DNA of 64,000 nt, from positions 31,803,232-31,867,231 of the forward strand of contig NC_072794.1 of assembly GCF_028583425.1 (NCBI RefSeq). Direction: 5' to 3'. Below are positions 57,301 through 64,000 of the stretch, one piece after another. Made by a program: the position numbers and the translations under genes. The notes beneath the pieces are model-generated. The model was not told where the DNA came from. It saw only the letters and a list, made by a program, of their open reading frames with translations, and searched no databases. Source of the DNA: Eublepharis macularius. Lineage: Eukaryota; Chordata; Lepidosauria; Squamata; Eublepharidae. How positions within the stretch are numbered: the stretch's first letter is position 1; every line of letters starts with the position of its first letter.

Positions 57301-60300
57301 TAAGCGGACCTCTGTGGAGGAAAAAGGGATAAACAATTATTAGAACATAGATGGACAATTATAAAGGTAAATTTCTTAATAAATGGGTGTGTCTACCACA
57401 TATGTCTAAAATGGGCAGACATCATTTCACATTCTGAACATAAGCTTAACCCCAAAGATTTTGTTCAGTCTGTATGGAACTAAATACCAGTTTGCATTAA
57501 TGAGACTAGAAAAAAAAAATCCATTCATTTTCTGATGGCAAACAGCTAAACATTTTTCCCTGTCTCCTAAAGAAAGCTGCTGTCAATGGAATTGAATTTA
57601 ACAAATATTGATAAAAGGCTACAAAAGACCTTTTCTTTCCTTTTATATATTAGAGTTTCAGATTTTGTTAGGCTAACATCTAACTGATACTGAGATTGTT
57701 TATAAAATTTCATGTAGTGATGCAGTTGAAAAATATGTACATTTTTTCTAAACTGAATTAGTAAATGGAATATATTGCTTATTTACTAAGAAAATATTTA
57801 GACATTTAAAATAAAATCTGTTAAGCAGATAGACTGGCAGCACAGACCTATGCATGTCTACTCAGAGTTAAGTCCTACTATGTTCATGGGGCTTACTCCC
57901 AGGTAGGTGTGCTTATGCAGCTAGCAGAAGTAGGCCTTTACCTAATGGCAGGATTGTACTTGCAGTAGTACATCTAAGAGAAACTTTTCCCCCCTTCTTA
58001 TTGCCTTAGGTCAGCCTTACAATCAGTTGGCTATTTTAGCATCCTCCAAAGGAGACCACCTGACCACAATTTTCTACTACTGCAGAAGCATTGCTGTGAA
58101 GTTTCCTTTCCCAGCTGCCTCTACTAATCTACAAAAAGCACTTTCTAAAGCACTGGAAAGGTACGACTGATATGGTCTTTGGGATAGCCTGTTTATAACA
58201 AAGGACCTTTAGCAATGCCATTGTCCACATCAGATTTTTTTCTGCGTTCCTAATGCCTGTATTATAGGCTGCTGGCATTCTCCTCTTCCTCATTTTAGCC
58301 TCACAACAGCCCTGTGAGGTAGATTAGACTGAGATTATGTGACTGGCCCAAGATCAGACAGCAAGCTTCCATGGCAGAGCTTGGATTTGAACCTGAGTCT
58401 CTAAGATCCCAGCCTGACACTCTAGCCACTATACCACAGTGGCTCATATAAATGTACATATTTGTATGCAATGCTATATCTGAACATTTGTGCTCCATAA
58501 CTAAAATATAAATGAATGGGTAGAACCAATTTATTTTATGAGTTCTCTCAGTTCAGTGTTTCAGAACAAAATACAACCCAAGTTGGCCGCCCCTGGTCTG
58601 GACAACCCCTGGTGTGAGAGATTCCAAGTTTAATATTAATCTTTAATGCCATGGGAGGAACTGTCACTGGCAATACCTCTTTTTTTTTTTTTTTTTTTGC
58701 ACACATAGTATTTCCTTTAAAGGAGATTACGTCAAGAATATATTTTTCTAACGGGTATGTTTCCCCCCTTTTCCAATTGCAGTCGTGATGAGGTGAAGAC
58801 TCAATGGGGAGTGTCTGATTTCATTAAGGCATTTATAAAATTTCATGGTCATGTGTACCTGAGTAAGAACTTGGAAAAACTGAATCCTCTTCGTGAGAAG
58901 TTAGAGGAGCACTTCAAGGTTAGTTCTGTAAAACATTTCCTGTTTTACCTATTGAACTACATCCTTTTAAGAAGTTGTTTTCCCAGTGTTTTCCTTTTCA
59001 AAATAATGCAGATCTTTGGAAGCCCCTTCTTCCCTATGTATCTGTCCACCTTCTTTGATCTGGTGCAGGCTCCCTTGTTTTGTATTCTTTATCAAAATGA
59101 GGTGGATGGGGACCCAGAGCAGGAACCTTCTGTGTGGTGATACTTTCCTTTATAAGAAAGCCCTGCCTCGGGACATCTGCCCAAAACAACCTTTTTGATT
59201 TCTTTCTGCTTTCCTTGTATGCTTTCCCAATATCGAGTTGAATTGAAATGGCAGTGCTGCTAGTATTCTGATCTCATTTATACAGTCAAGCAGTTAAATA
59301 TTTTAATTCATTTTAGGATATTTGTGTTGCCATGTTGTGATACGTGTTTATACTGTAAGTCATCTTCAGTCAGTTCAGCTTTCCTGTTGCATTTTAAATA
59401 ATATCAAGATAAATGTCAACTGTGCCAGTCAGAGGGCAAAATATAGTAGCTCATATAGTATGCGTACTAAAACTTATGCTCTTGTCCCATATCAACTGTT
59501 CTTGACTAGTGGCACAGATTAACCCTTGGCTGTTTGTTTGATTGCCTTGCCTCATAACCAGATAAACCTTGGATATTGTGTTGAAAGAAGATCTTCAGCA
59601 CTGACCCTGTTGTCGAGATGAATTGGAAAGGCCTTGAGTGTAGAAGTGCCTTACAACTGGGCTTACAGTAGCACTTTACTTGCTCATCCCTTTTCTTAAG
59701 GGCCAGGAATGCAGCTGATGTATTTGCAAATGGCCATGTGCCATTTCTGTCCTTATTTGCTTTAGCTCACATGTCAAAAAGCTTAAATGCTATTTACCAC
59801 ATTTTTATCCTAACCCTCAAGGGGATTGGGGTGGCTTATATTCCTCCCCTACTTTACAGCCACTCCGTGAGGTAGGCTAGGCTGAGACTCATTGTCACAC
59901 AGTGAGGTTTCAGGTAGCACTCTTTGCTACTGCTCCATGCGAATTCTTAAAATTGAGGCACAACAGTGGTTAGTTGTAGCCCAGAGGAACCAACGTTCAA
60001 ATAATTTCCTCCGTCATGAAGCTTGCTAAGTGACCTTGAGCAAATCATTACCTTGTGTTTTAACCTAACAAATTGTCTGTGAAGTTACAGTAGGACAGCA
60101 CCATGTATACCTCTAGAGCTCCCTGGAGGAAGAAAATACGATAAATGATGCTGAAATCCTGGTCTTGGTACAGCTCCATTCTGGATAGGGGAAGCATTGC
60201 ACATGCCATTGCATGTACTCTGGGGTGAGAAACAACTCACTTAAGCATGATATCACCAGGTCCGCTATTTGAAGCCGTGAGCAAGCAGCCTCACACATGC

Positions 60301-62862
60301 TTTCCAGAATGCAGAACAAACAGTTAAGTTTAAAGTTGATCTTGTCTAGAAGTACGGAAAGGAGTTAAATCAGATGACCACTCCCTAGTTTCATGTAGTA
60401 CTTCTGGACCAGTGTATTGCTGCCCCTCAGTGATGTAATTTAGCTAAGATGGACAAGGGTCAAGCATGCATGTAGTATGCTGCATTGCTCCCAAGTACCT
60501 AGTCAGTTACCTCAAGCTACAGTAATTGAAAGTTATTTTAAAAGGAGAAAGAGAACTAGAAGGCATTTATATGTTCATATGTTTATATGTTGACCTTTCC
60601 TGCTCTACACCTTGAGTTCCAGATTTTCTGTAGATATGAGCCATTTTATTTATAAAGTGCTTTGCAAATGTGTTAGAGAGAGTAACTCAGGATACTAACC
60701 AGTTTCCCTGGGGGTTCACCATTCAAAGGCATCTTCATCAGTTAGAAAAGCTGTGATAGGGTGGTACTGAGGAGAAGCAAAAGTGGTTGAGAAACAACCT
60801 TTCCTTGCCTCCATCACTACTACAGAATTAACCTTCAGCCTGTATTCAGTCAGATATGCTCCATGTCTCCCCCTGCCCTTGCATTTTAGTCACCTTCCCA
60901 TCTGCTTCCTTACTCTGTGTCAGTGGTCCCTTATATACCAGGGTGCCCATCTGGCTCTAGTCAGCCAGAGAGAATGTCTAGGAGCGTTTGGCTGTGTTGG
61001 GAAGTAAAGTTTCCAGAAATGTCGAAGTTATGGAGGTTGGAGGATTGGAGGGGGGGGGGGGGGATTGACATGTATTTGCAGACTTGCCTAGCATTTATCA
61101 GAAGCACCCCAAGAGACAATAATATAAGGACAAAGCAGCTAAGATTCTTTTGGAGAAAGGATCAGAAGGGGAAAGGTAACTTACCTGTGTCTAGCCCCTT
61201 TACCTGGCATGTTCTCATCTCATGGCAACATTTTCCTTTGCTCTGAACAGTGAGAACAGAGATGCCAGTTTCTTTCCCCTGTAGTATGTTCTGCTCATTT
61301 AATGCTACAGTCAATAAAACTGGGGTGGCTGCCATGCACTTCCATGAGAAAGAGTAAAGAGGTGCACCTTTAGTGAGGCTAAAGCTACTGTCTGACTCTG
61401 GTGTCTTTCTGTGATTGTGGTTCTATCCTTTCATCATGATCAGCCCTGTCCTCAGATCTGTCTCTTGGCTCTACTAGAGTTTGATGGAACGTTGAGAAAA
61501 CATTTGGGGTAAGGACGTAGCTCAAAGGTGGAGCATCTACTTTGCATGCAGAAGATCCCAAGTTCCATCCCTAGCATCTCCAGTTAAAAGGGCCAGGTAG
61601 CAGGTGATAGACCCTGGACAGTCATGTTCAAAGTAGGCAGTAATGGCCTCTGGTCAGTCAATGGTATGATTCAGTATAAGGCAGATCCATGTGTTCAGAA
61701 CGGTATGTATATTTTTTAAAAGTGCTCTCTATGCCAGTCACGTTTTACTGTTTATTATACGTTTTTGGAAAGTCATGGGTATTTGTTCTTCCACTGTTAC
61801 AGAGGCTACTGTTCCAAAAAACCTTCAATTCACAGCAGCTAGTCCACATTACCGTCATCAACCTGTTTCAGCTGCATCACTTGCGAGACTTTAGCAATGA
61901 GACTGAGCAGCACAGTTACAACCAAGATGAACAGCTCTGTTGGACACAGTTGCTGGCCCTCTTCAGTAAGTACCAAAACTGTCACAGCTCATTTGTGCAA
62001 GGTTTCCTAGTCTGGGCTGCTGGGCTTCTAAGAAGAAATTCTACCTGGGGTGGGTAGAATGCTGTGCTAGTGGGCCATATGAGAAGGAGCTGCTGTACTT
62101 GCAGCTGCTTTGAGTGAAGGGTTTGCAAGGAGGGCAAGCATCACCTCCCAGCCAGCTGACTCAAATAGGGTTCCTGCGGGGTGAGAGAAATGTTGAACTA
62201 CTTGATGGGGTGCTCAGCAAACAGTGTCCTTTATTGCTTCTACTGATTCCTTTTATCATTACCCTTCTTACACAGTACTAACTTTCTGAATTGTTGCTGC
62301 CACTTCATATAAAGATGTGGTGGCAGGAAAAGCGGCATCAACTCCTTTCTGGGTGTAAGTACAGCAGTGGCAGAGAGGGGAGCATGTAGGCTTCCTGACA
62401 ATACTTTCTTATTCCATAGACTATGGGGCAGGCTGACTGTTCTCACCATAAAGTAGTTGCTGAGTTGACCCCACTGCCTTGCTGCCCAGTGTAGGATTTG
62501 TACTGTGGCGGTTTGTGTCATCCACTGTCCCTTTCTTGTCATTCGCAGTACTTATTCCCAGAGAACAATTCTTGTAGTACAATTCTTGTAGGTCTTTTCG
62601 TTAGAACCGCCCCCATTTCTCAAGACGAAGTAGCACCACCCCTCGTCTAGCAGCAGCAAAGTTACACAGCATGGAAGAATGTCCTATCTCTCTTCTCCTC
62701 CCTAGTGTCCTTCCTTGGAATTCTGTGCAAGTGTCCACTCCAGAACGATCGCCAGGAAGAGTCTTGGGGTTCTTATCCCCTTCCTGCTCTCAAAGTCTCA
62801 ATGGACTGGCTGAAACTTAGACCCAGCGTATTTCAGGAGGCCGTAGTTGATGAGCGACAATA
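21305..62862 (+). CDS. SMG7: SMG7, nonsense-mediated mRNA decay factor (exons 1-10 joined; 3' part beyond window)
   Basis: SMG7 binds phosphorylated UPF1, usually as a heterodimer with SMG5, and directs NMD targets to deadenylation and decay; it acts mainly in the cytoplasm. Ten exons join in phase to 387 codons plus two bases of codon 388, with no gap against human SMG7 as I recall it. Residues 1 to about 230 form the 14-3-3-like domain; the remainder begins the C-terminal helical-hairpin domain. The two residues known in human SMG7 to contact the phosphoserine, Lys66 and Arg163, are present at the same numbers (Lys66 in exon 4, Arg163 in the first full codon of exon 6). The N-terminus reads [10 protein letters not shown], against MSLQSAQYLR in human. 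The start is the ATG at 21305, fixed by this homology. Intron 1 is 28.3 kb. The Pro/Gln-rich C-terminal half is not in the window. The identification is very secure; individual exon ends rest on GT/AG sites and phase. Confidence 0.97.
21334..29205. other. SMG7 intron 1, first part: few recognisable features
   Basis: A fragment of the hairpin retroelement lies at 21768-21836 (CTCGAAAGCTCATATACCCT, GTTGGTCTCTATGGTACTAC). An L2/SINE tail-like piece occurs at about 25433-25500, and a C run at about 26140-26150. Otherwise it is AT-rich intron with no coding exon recognised. Confidence 0.5.
27959..28134. repeat. Palindromic inverted repeat in intron 1
   Basis: The outer 30 bases pair: TTCCTGCATTAGAACCAACT at the left against TTCCTGGCACAGAACTAGCT (inverse of the right). 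Inner arms also pair (CACTTTAATAA with TTATTAAAGTG). It looks like a MITE; no target duplication is seen. Confidence 0.55.
29206..29345. mobile_element. Degenerate palindromic dimer, hairpin retroelement subfamily
   Basis: The left arm GAGTCTTGCAGCACCTTAAA and AACAGATTTATTATGGCATA is inverted, imperfectly, by AATAAATCTGCTACTTTTTA and TGATGCCACAAAATGCCCTC. It belongs to the same superfamily as the 20001, 31267 and 43731 dimers but is older and a different subfamily. Confidence 0.5.
29346..31226. other. SMG7 intron 1, no feature recognised
   Basis: AT-rich intronic sequence. I see no exon, RNA gene or named repeat. Confidence 0.4.
31227..31420. mobile_element. Palindromic dimer of hairpin retroelement with hammerhead-like core
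   Basis: A head segment (CCAGAGGAGTTAGCCATGTT) is followed by a near-perfect palindrome at 31267-31419, centred on 31343. Each arm runs GAAAAGAGTCCAGTAGCACC, then GACTAACCAA and GTAGCATAAGCTTTCGAGAA. The flanks TTGTAATAAG (31217-31226) and TTGTAATAAAG (from 31424) suggest a target duplication. On the + strand CTGATGA (31339-31345), stem GAGAA/TTCTC (31347-31351 with 31358-31362), GAAA (31363-31366) and AGC/GCT (31366-31368 with 31373-31375) follow in hammerhead order. Confidence 0.8.
31690..36980 (-). mobile_element. APE-type non-LTR retrotransposon, decayed, interrupted by a Penelope-like element
   Basis: On the minus strand the left part (36400-36043) encodes endonuclease-like sequence, including [20 protein letters not shown] and DIILLQET. 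After the inserted element (34065-36029) it resumes with a GDLNAQLAP motif near 34000. Reverse transcriptase follows at about 33100-32400: DPANYRP-like sequence, then [11 protein letters not shown] and [12 protein letters not shown], where a YADD-type motif has decayed. A C-terminal region follows at about 32070-31870. Many stops and frameshifts are present. The 5' (36400-36980) and 3' limits are approximate. The clade is uncertain (Vingi/I-like is a guess). It lies antisense in SMG7 intron 1. Confidence 0.7.
34065..36029 (-). mobile_element. Penelope-like element, RT plus GIY-YIG endonuclease, 5'-truncated, inactive
   Basis: Reading on the minus strand: an N-terminal piece ([19 protein letters not shown]), RT motif [17 protein letters not shown], then [13 protein letters not shown] and FVDD (codons 35333-35344), and a GIY-YIG domain ([19 protein letters not shown] codons 34717-34728, then TRIKEH). 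RT joined to a C-terminal GIY-YIG defines canonical Penelope-like elements. In-frame TGA stops precede RLPKIH and KTTSYIKD, both possibly CGA decay. Frames shift near 34890-34908 and again near 34530. It sits inside the LINE above, with TTTGCACACAATT at 34052-34064 and 36030-36042 as target duplication. Confidence 0.88.
36981..42163. other. SMG7 intron 1, no feature recognised
   Basis: AT-rich intronic sequence with no coding exon, RNA gene or named repeat that I can support. Confidence 0.4.
42172..42572. mobile_element. hAT-type MITE, TAGAGATGGGCACGAACC termini
   Basis: It begins TAGAGATGGGCACGAACC and ends GGTTCATGCCCACCTA. Perfect 8-bp duplications ATGAGAAA lie at 42164-42171 and 42573-42580. 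Inside are many short GAACC/GGTTC and GTTCGTG/CACGAAC palindromes and tandem CACTTCTGGGTCAGCAGAAG copies (42300-42365). No transposase. Confidence 0.85.
42751..42764 (+). repeat. (TG)n microsatellite
   Basis: Seven TG units. Confidence 0.8.
43688..43896. mobile_element. Palindromic dimer of hairpin retroelement inside BovB
   Basis: Head segment CCAGAGGAGTTAGCTGTGTT, then palindrome 43731-43896 centred on ATGCAT at 43811-43816. The flanks AAAAGAAATGGAT and AAAAGGAAATGAT are probable target duplications. On the + strand CTGATGA (43817-43823), stem GAGAAC/GTTCTC (43825-43830 with 43835-43840), GAAA (43841-43844) and AGC/GCT follow. It interrupts the BovB endonuclease region, so it is younger than the BovB. 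Confidence 0.82.
45915..46038 (-). mobile_element. Hairpin retroelement monomer inside BovB
   Basis: TCTAGAGGAGTTAGCCGTGT, then GAAAAGAGTCCAGTAGCACC, TTTAAGACTAACCAACTTTA and CGCAGTTCTCTTCGTCAG. The flanks GAGGAAATTGA (45904-45914) and CAGGAAATAGA (46039-46049) look like the duplicated target. The minus strand carries CTGACGA at 46029-46035 with the stem and GAAA at 46008-46011. Confidence 0.82.
46860..48070 (+). mobile_element. Old L2-group LINE fragment (RT region)
   Basis: [18 protein letters not shown] matches the start of L2 reverse transcriptase (compare [15 protein letters not shown] in the copy at 49783). Later pieces, ARSLGVLL-like sequence around 47600-47700 and [20 protein letters not shown] sequence around 48010-48055, are in different frames. 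It is heavily mutated and older than the other two L2 copies. Confidence 0.6.
48071..49660. other. SMG7 intron 1, last part: no feature recognised
   Basis: Intronic, AT-rich, ending in the exon 2 acceptor. A short poly-T run lies near 47790-47800. No exon is recognised. Confidence 0.4.
49661..49692 (+). CDS. SMG7: SMG7 coding exon 2 (codons 10-21)
   Basis: A 32-base exon encoding [10 protein letters not shown], preceded by a pyrimidine-rich tract and acceptor ttgcag and followed by donor gtaaaa. It completes codon 10 (Arg) and leaves one base of codon 21 (Asp), which matches exon 3. It is a micro-exon between a 28.3-kb and a 1.9-kb intron, and an L2 LINE starts about 90 bp downstream. Confidence 0.93.
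49783..51365 (+). mobile_element. Young L2-group LINE, 5'-truncated, one in-frame stop
   Basis: A single reading frame runs from about 49794 to the stop at 51117-51119, broken only by TAG at 50433-50435. It includes [34 protein letters not shown] and [10 protein letters not shown] (YADD at 50274-50285), and C-terminal [38 protein letters not shown]. The 3' UTR ends CCGCCCTGAGCCTGCGAAAG and a TAAATTAAATTAAATT tail. Its 5' junction carries a 27-bp tandem duplication (units starting at 49788 and 49815). It lies in SMG7 intron 2 in the gene's orientation. Confidence 0.92.
51597..51714 (+). CDS. SMG7: SMG7 coding exon 3 (codons 21-60)
   Basis: The acceptor is cctcag and the donor gtaagc. It encodes the segment from [10 protein letters not shown] to KKVEQDL, the first helices of the 14-3-3-like domain. 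The 118 bases keep the phase (two bases, 38 codons, two bases). Confidence 0.96.
51715..53715. other. SMG7 intron 3, with a tRNA-type SINE
   Basis: About 52440-52645 is a + strand tRNA-derived SINE of the 15545/61505 family (CATCTTCTTGGCATTCAGAT, AATCCCTGAGATCTCCAGTT, CTTTGATAGACCAGTGGTCT). The remainder is unremarkable. Confidence 0.6.
53716..53848 (+). CDS. SMG7: SMG7 coding exon 4 (codons 60-104)
   Basis: The acceptor is ccttag and the donor gtgaga. It encodes [10 protein letters not shown] through GFYTQ. It contains Lys66, one of the basic residues known to contact phosphoserine in human SMG7. The exon ends on a full codon. Confidence 0.97.
53849..55164. other. SMG7 intron 4, with an inverted tRNA-type SINE
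   Basis: About 54738-54908, on the minus strand, contains GCACGCAGAAGGTCACAGG, TTCTATCCCTGGTATCTCAG, the B-box region of the same tRNA-derived SINE, here diverged. Nothing else is recognised. Confidence 0.55.
55165..55336 (+). CDS. SMG7: SMG7 coding exon 5 (codons 105-162)
   Basis: The acceptor is ttccag and the donor gtgagt. It encodes [10 protein letters not shown] through HLGDI plus one base of codon 162. This is the core of the 14-3-3-like helical bundle, and I see no difference from the human sequence as I recall it. Confidence 0.97.
55337..56384. other. SMG7 intron 5, no feature recognised
   Basis: Ordinary intronic sequence ending in a polypyrimidine tract before exon 6. Confidence 0.5.
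56385..56456 (+). CDS. SMG7: SMG7 coding exon 6 (codons 162-186)
   Basis: A 72-base exon with acceptor ttttcag and donor gtgagt. It encodes [18 protein letters not shown] and LVPSN. Its first full codon is Arg163, the second known phosphoserine-contacting residue. Confidence 0.96.
56457..58009. other. SMG7 intron 6, AT-rich
   Basis: Contains the short palindromic repeat at 57838-57926 (CTATGCATGTCTACTCAGAG, GGGGCTTACTCCCAGGTAGG), related to 5059-5140. Otherwise no features. Confidence 0.5.
58010..58160 (+). CDS. SMG7: SMG7 coding exon 7 (codons 186-236)
   Basis: The acceptor is ccttag and the donor gtacga. It encodes [10 protein letters not shown] through LSKALE, the TPR-like helices at the end of the 14-3-3-like domain. 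The exon boundary splits codon 236 (Ser). Confidence 0.96.
58283..58447 (-). mobile_element. MIR/CORE-SINE-like element in intron 7
   Basis: CCTCACAACAGCCCTGTGAG, GTAGATTAGACTGAG, GTGACTGGCCCAAGATCA, CTTGGATTTGAACCTGAGTC and CACTCTAGCCACTATACCAC follow the order of an inverted MIR-type SINE, with a tRNA-like end. Confidence 0.7.
58679..58699 (+). repeat. Poly-T run
   Basis: About 20 consecutive T in intron 7, about 85 bp upstream of exon 8. Confidence 0.85.
58783..58918 (+). CDS. SMG7: SMG7 coding exon 8 (codons 236-281)
   Basis: The acceptor is attgcag and the donor gttagt. It encodes [20 protein letters not shown] through LEEHFK. A few conservative differences from human are visible (for example Gln for Lys243 and His for Gln279). 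The donor's +3 T is slightly weak. A poly-T run lies about 85 bp upstream in intron 7. Confidence 0.96.
58919..61802. other. SMG7 intron 8, with SINE remnants
   Basis: MIR-like pieces lie at about 59815-59930 (inverted, CCGTGAGGTAGGCTAGGCTG) and 59955-60130 (+, AGTGACCTTGAGCAAATCAT). A G run lies at 61051-61064. A tRNA-derived SINE is listed separately. No coding exon is recognised. Confidence 0.5.
61505..61702 (+). mobile_element. tRNA-derived SINE upstream of exon 9
   Basis: GTAGCTCAAAGGTGGAGCAT is an A-box region and AAGTTCCATCC a B-box region. The body has CATCTCCAGTTAAAAGGGCC and the end ATTCAGTATAAGGCAGATCC, as in the 15545 and 52440 copies. Confidence 0.8.
61803..61965 (+). CDS. SMG7: SMG7 coding exon 9 (codons 282-336)
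   Basis: The acceptor is gttacag and the donor gtaagt. It encodes [20 protein letters not shown] through WTQLLALF, in the helical-hairpin domain. Differences from human include Thr289 and Ile297. Confidence 0.96.
61966..62705. other. SMG7 intron 9, no feature recognised
   Basis: Ordinary intronic sequence. A short direct repeat, ACAATTCTTGTAG, occurs near 62566 and 62579. Confidence 0.5.
62706..62862 (+). CDS. SMG7: SMG7 coding exon 10 (codons 336-388, last exon in window)
   Basis: The acceptor is ccctag and the donor gtgagt. It encodes [15 protein letters not shown] through [10 protein letters not shown] plus two bases of Tyr388. The segment around residues 350-359 ([10 protein letters not shown]) is the most diverged from human but keeps its length. 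If the following intron were retained, the next codon would read TAG at 62861-62863. The next expected exon, beginning with an IWPW-type motif, is not found before 64000. Confidence 0.95.
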
Positions 62863-64000
62863 GTGAGTCTTTTTTTTCTCCGCAATTCTTTTTTTGTCAT
62901 TCACTTGGGCGAAGCAAGCTACTGATGAAAAGTTTGTGATAGGAGGTGGGCATTTCAGGGAGAGCTGCTGCAGTGTAGTGGGTGGCCAGGACAAAGCTGG
63001 GAACAGCAAGTCCTTAGTACAAATCTTGCCCCTTCCCTGCCCGCTGGATGATCCAAGGCAAGGTCTCTTACTGCCTCCAATTGGCCAATGGGCATCTAAG
63101 AGTAATACTGACCTAGCCTGCAGGGTGGTTGTCTCAGCGCTGCATTCCCCTCACAGACATTGTTACCAGGAGGGCCTGAAGTGCTTTGCACTCTTTAAAA
63201 TGTTGTATAAAGGCTTAACTGTTCGAGCTTGGAGCCTTTTTGCTGCTTCCTGTAAAGTAATGGCTCTTCTCCTTAAATCCACTACTGGCCACAAAGTGTG
63301 CAACGTTATCATCAAATGCCCCTCAGACCACAAGGTTTTTTTAGAAAAAGACATAAGACAGCAGTCCAGCCAAGGCAACTGTGTATGCAAATATGATTCT
63401 TGCAAATAAAGGAAAATAGATTCTAAAAAGTGCCAGGTTCTAGTGAAGCTCGATTAGCACTTTCTAGAAAAACCGCTTCTCCCTTATCTTTGTTGCTTTG
63501 TTTACTGTATGGATTTCTAATAAACCTCTCTCAACTATGACAGTGATGTTGAATTTGTTCACTTCTAGCGTGTGTATTTCAGCATTGGTAGTGGCAGTTA
63601 ATATGTGTAATTAGATGCAGCATTGAGTAGATTTTAGTGGCTATGTTCCTGAAGTCATCTGTAGCTTACCACTTAGGACAGTTATTTGTAAACAGCTGAA
63701 TTCCCCCTCATCCTGGAGGCTGTGATGAAGAGCAGACACAGATGCAGAAATATAAGGCGAGACAATAAATGGAGGTTCGTGCCACCAGTTGCATCCTACT
63801 TAATCTGTCTGTACTTCTTGTTAAGTAATTGTTGTAGTGCTTGTGTCCTTGGGGCTTTATGCCAAAGCAAGGTAATGGACATCTCAAAACACACAATCAC
63901 TCCTAATGTAACCTCTGTCCTAGTTTGAATGATTTTCTTTCCTCAGTTAAAACCTGTAATGACTTTTAGTAAAATTTCCCAGCTGTTACAGACATGAAAC
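62863..64000. other. SMG7 intron 10 (partial), with a MIR-like SINE
   Basis: About 62965-63222 (+) follows a MIR-type order: a tRNA-like start, CCAAGGCAAGGTCTCTTACT, AATGGGCATCTAAGAGTAAT, GCCTGAAGTGCTTTGCACTC. A 171-codon frame spanning 62894-63409 crosses this SINE and is considered non-genic. The next SMG7 exon is not found before 64000. Confidence 0.55.

Noticed and set aside
61051..61064. G-quadruplex regulatory element (poly-G run)
   Set aside because: A single homopolymer run without spaced G-tracts, and probably prone to assembly error.
62894..63409. 171-codon open frame after exon 10, in the same frame as SMG7
   Set aside because: The exon 10 frame meets TAG immediately at 62861-62863, and the open frame runs through a MIR-like SINE. 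The composition shows no known domain.

Overview
The window is vertebrate genomic DNA, most likely from a squamate reptile (lizard or gecko; the species cannot be named from sequence alone). The evidence is a multi-exon vertebrate gene with long introns, a CpG-island promoter, and a repeat set typical of squamates: a BovB/RTE LINE, a tRNA-derived Sauria-type SINE whose tail resembles BovB, several L2-group LINE copies, a Penelope-like element with a GIY-YIG domain, hAT-type MITEs and a 5S-rRNA-derived SINE.

The only protein-coding host gene I can support is SMG7 (EST1C), a nonsense-mediated mRNA decay factor, on the + strand. Ten coding exons can be placed, with consensus splice sites and consistent phases: 21305-21333, 49661-49692, 51597-51714, 53716-53848, 55165-55336, 56385-56456, 58010-58160, 58783-58918, 61803-61965 and 62706-62862. 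Joined, they give 387 complete codons plus two bases of codon 388. This is collinear, without a gap, with human SMG7 as I remember it, and covers the N-terminal 14-3-3-like domain and part of the following helical domain. The rest of the gene lies beyond position 64000.

Layout: 1-20.6 kb is intergenic, has no recognisable gene and is rich in MITEs and SINEs. 20.62-21.5 kb is a TATA-less CpG-island promoter with RFX-like, CCAAT, ETS, TCTCGCGAGA and YY1 motifs and a 25-codon upstream ORF. 21.3-49.7 kb is a 28-kb first intron. It holds a minus-strand APE-type LINE interrupted by a Penelope-like element (31.7-37.0 kb), a hAT-like MITE (42.2 kb), a decayed BovB carrying two later insertions (43.0-46.6 kb) and an old L2 copy. 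49.7-62.9 kb holds exons 2-10, with a young L2 only 90 bp after exon 2.

The most interesting material is a family of short hairpin elements. Several are head-to-head palindromic dimers flanked by direct repeats, and they carry a hammerhead-ribozyme-like core (CTGANGA, stem II, GAAA, short stem III). A related arrangement occurs near the end of the Penelope-like element, which suggests a non-autonomous Penelope relationship. I found no undescribed multi-gene system.
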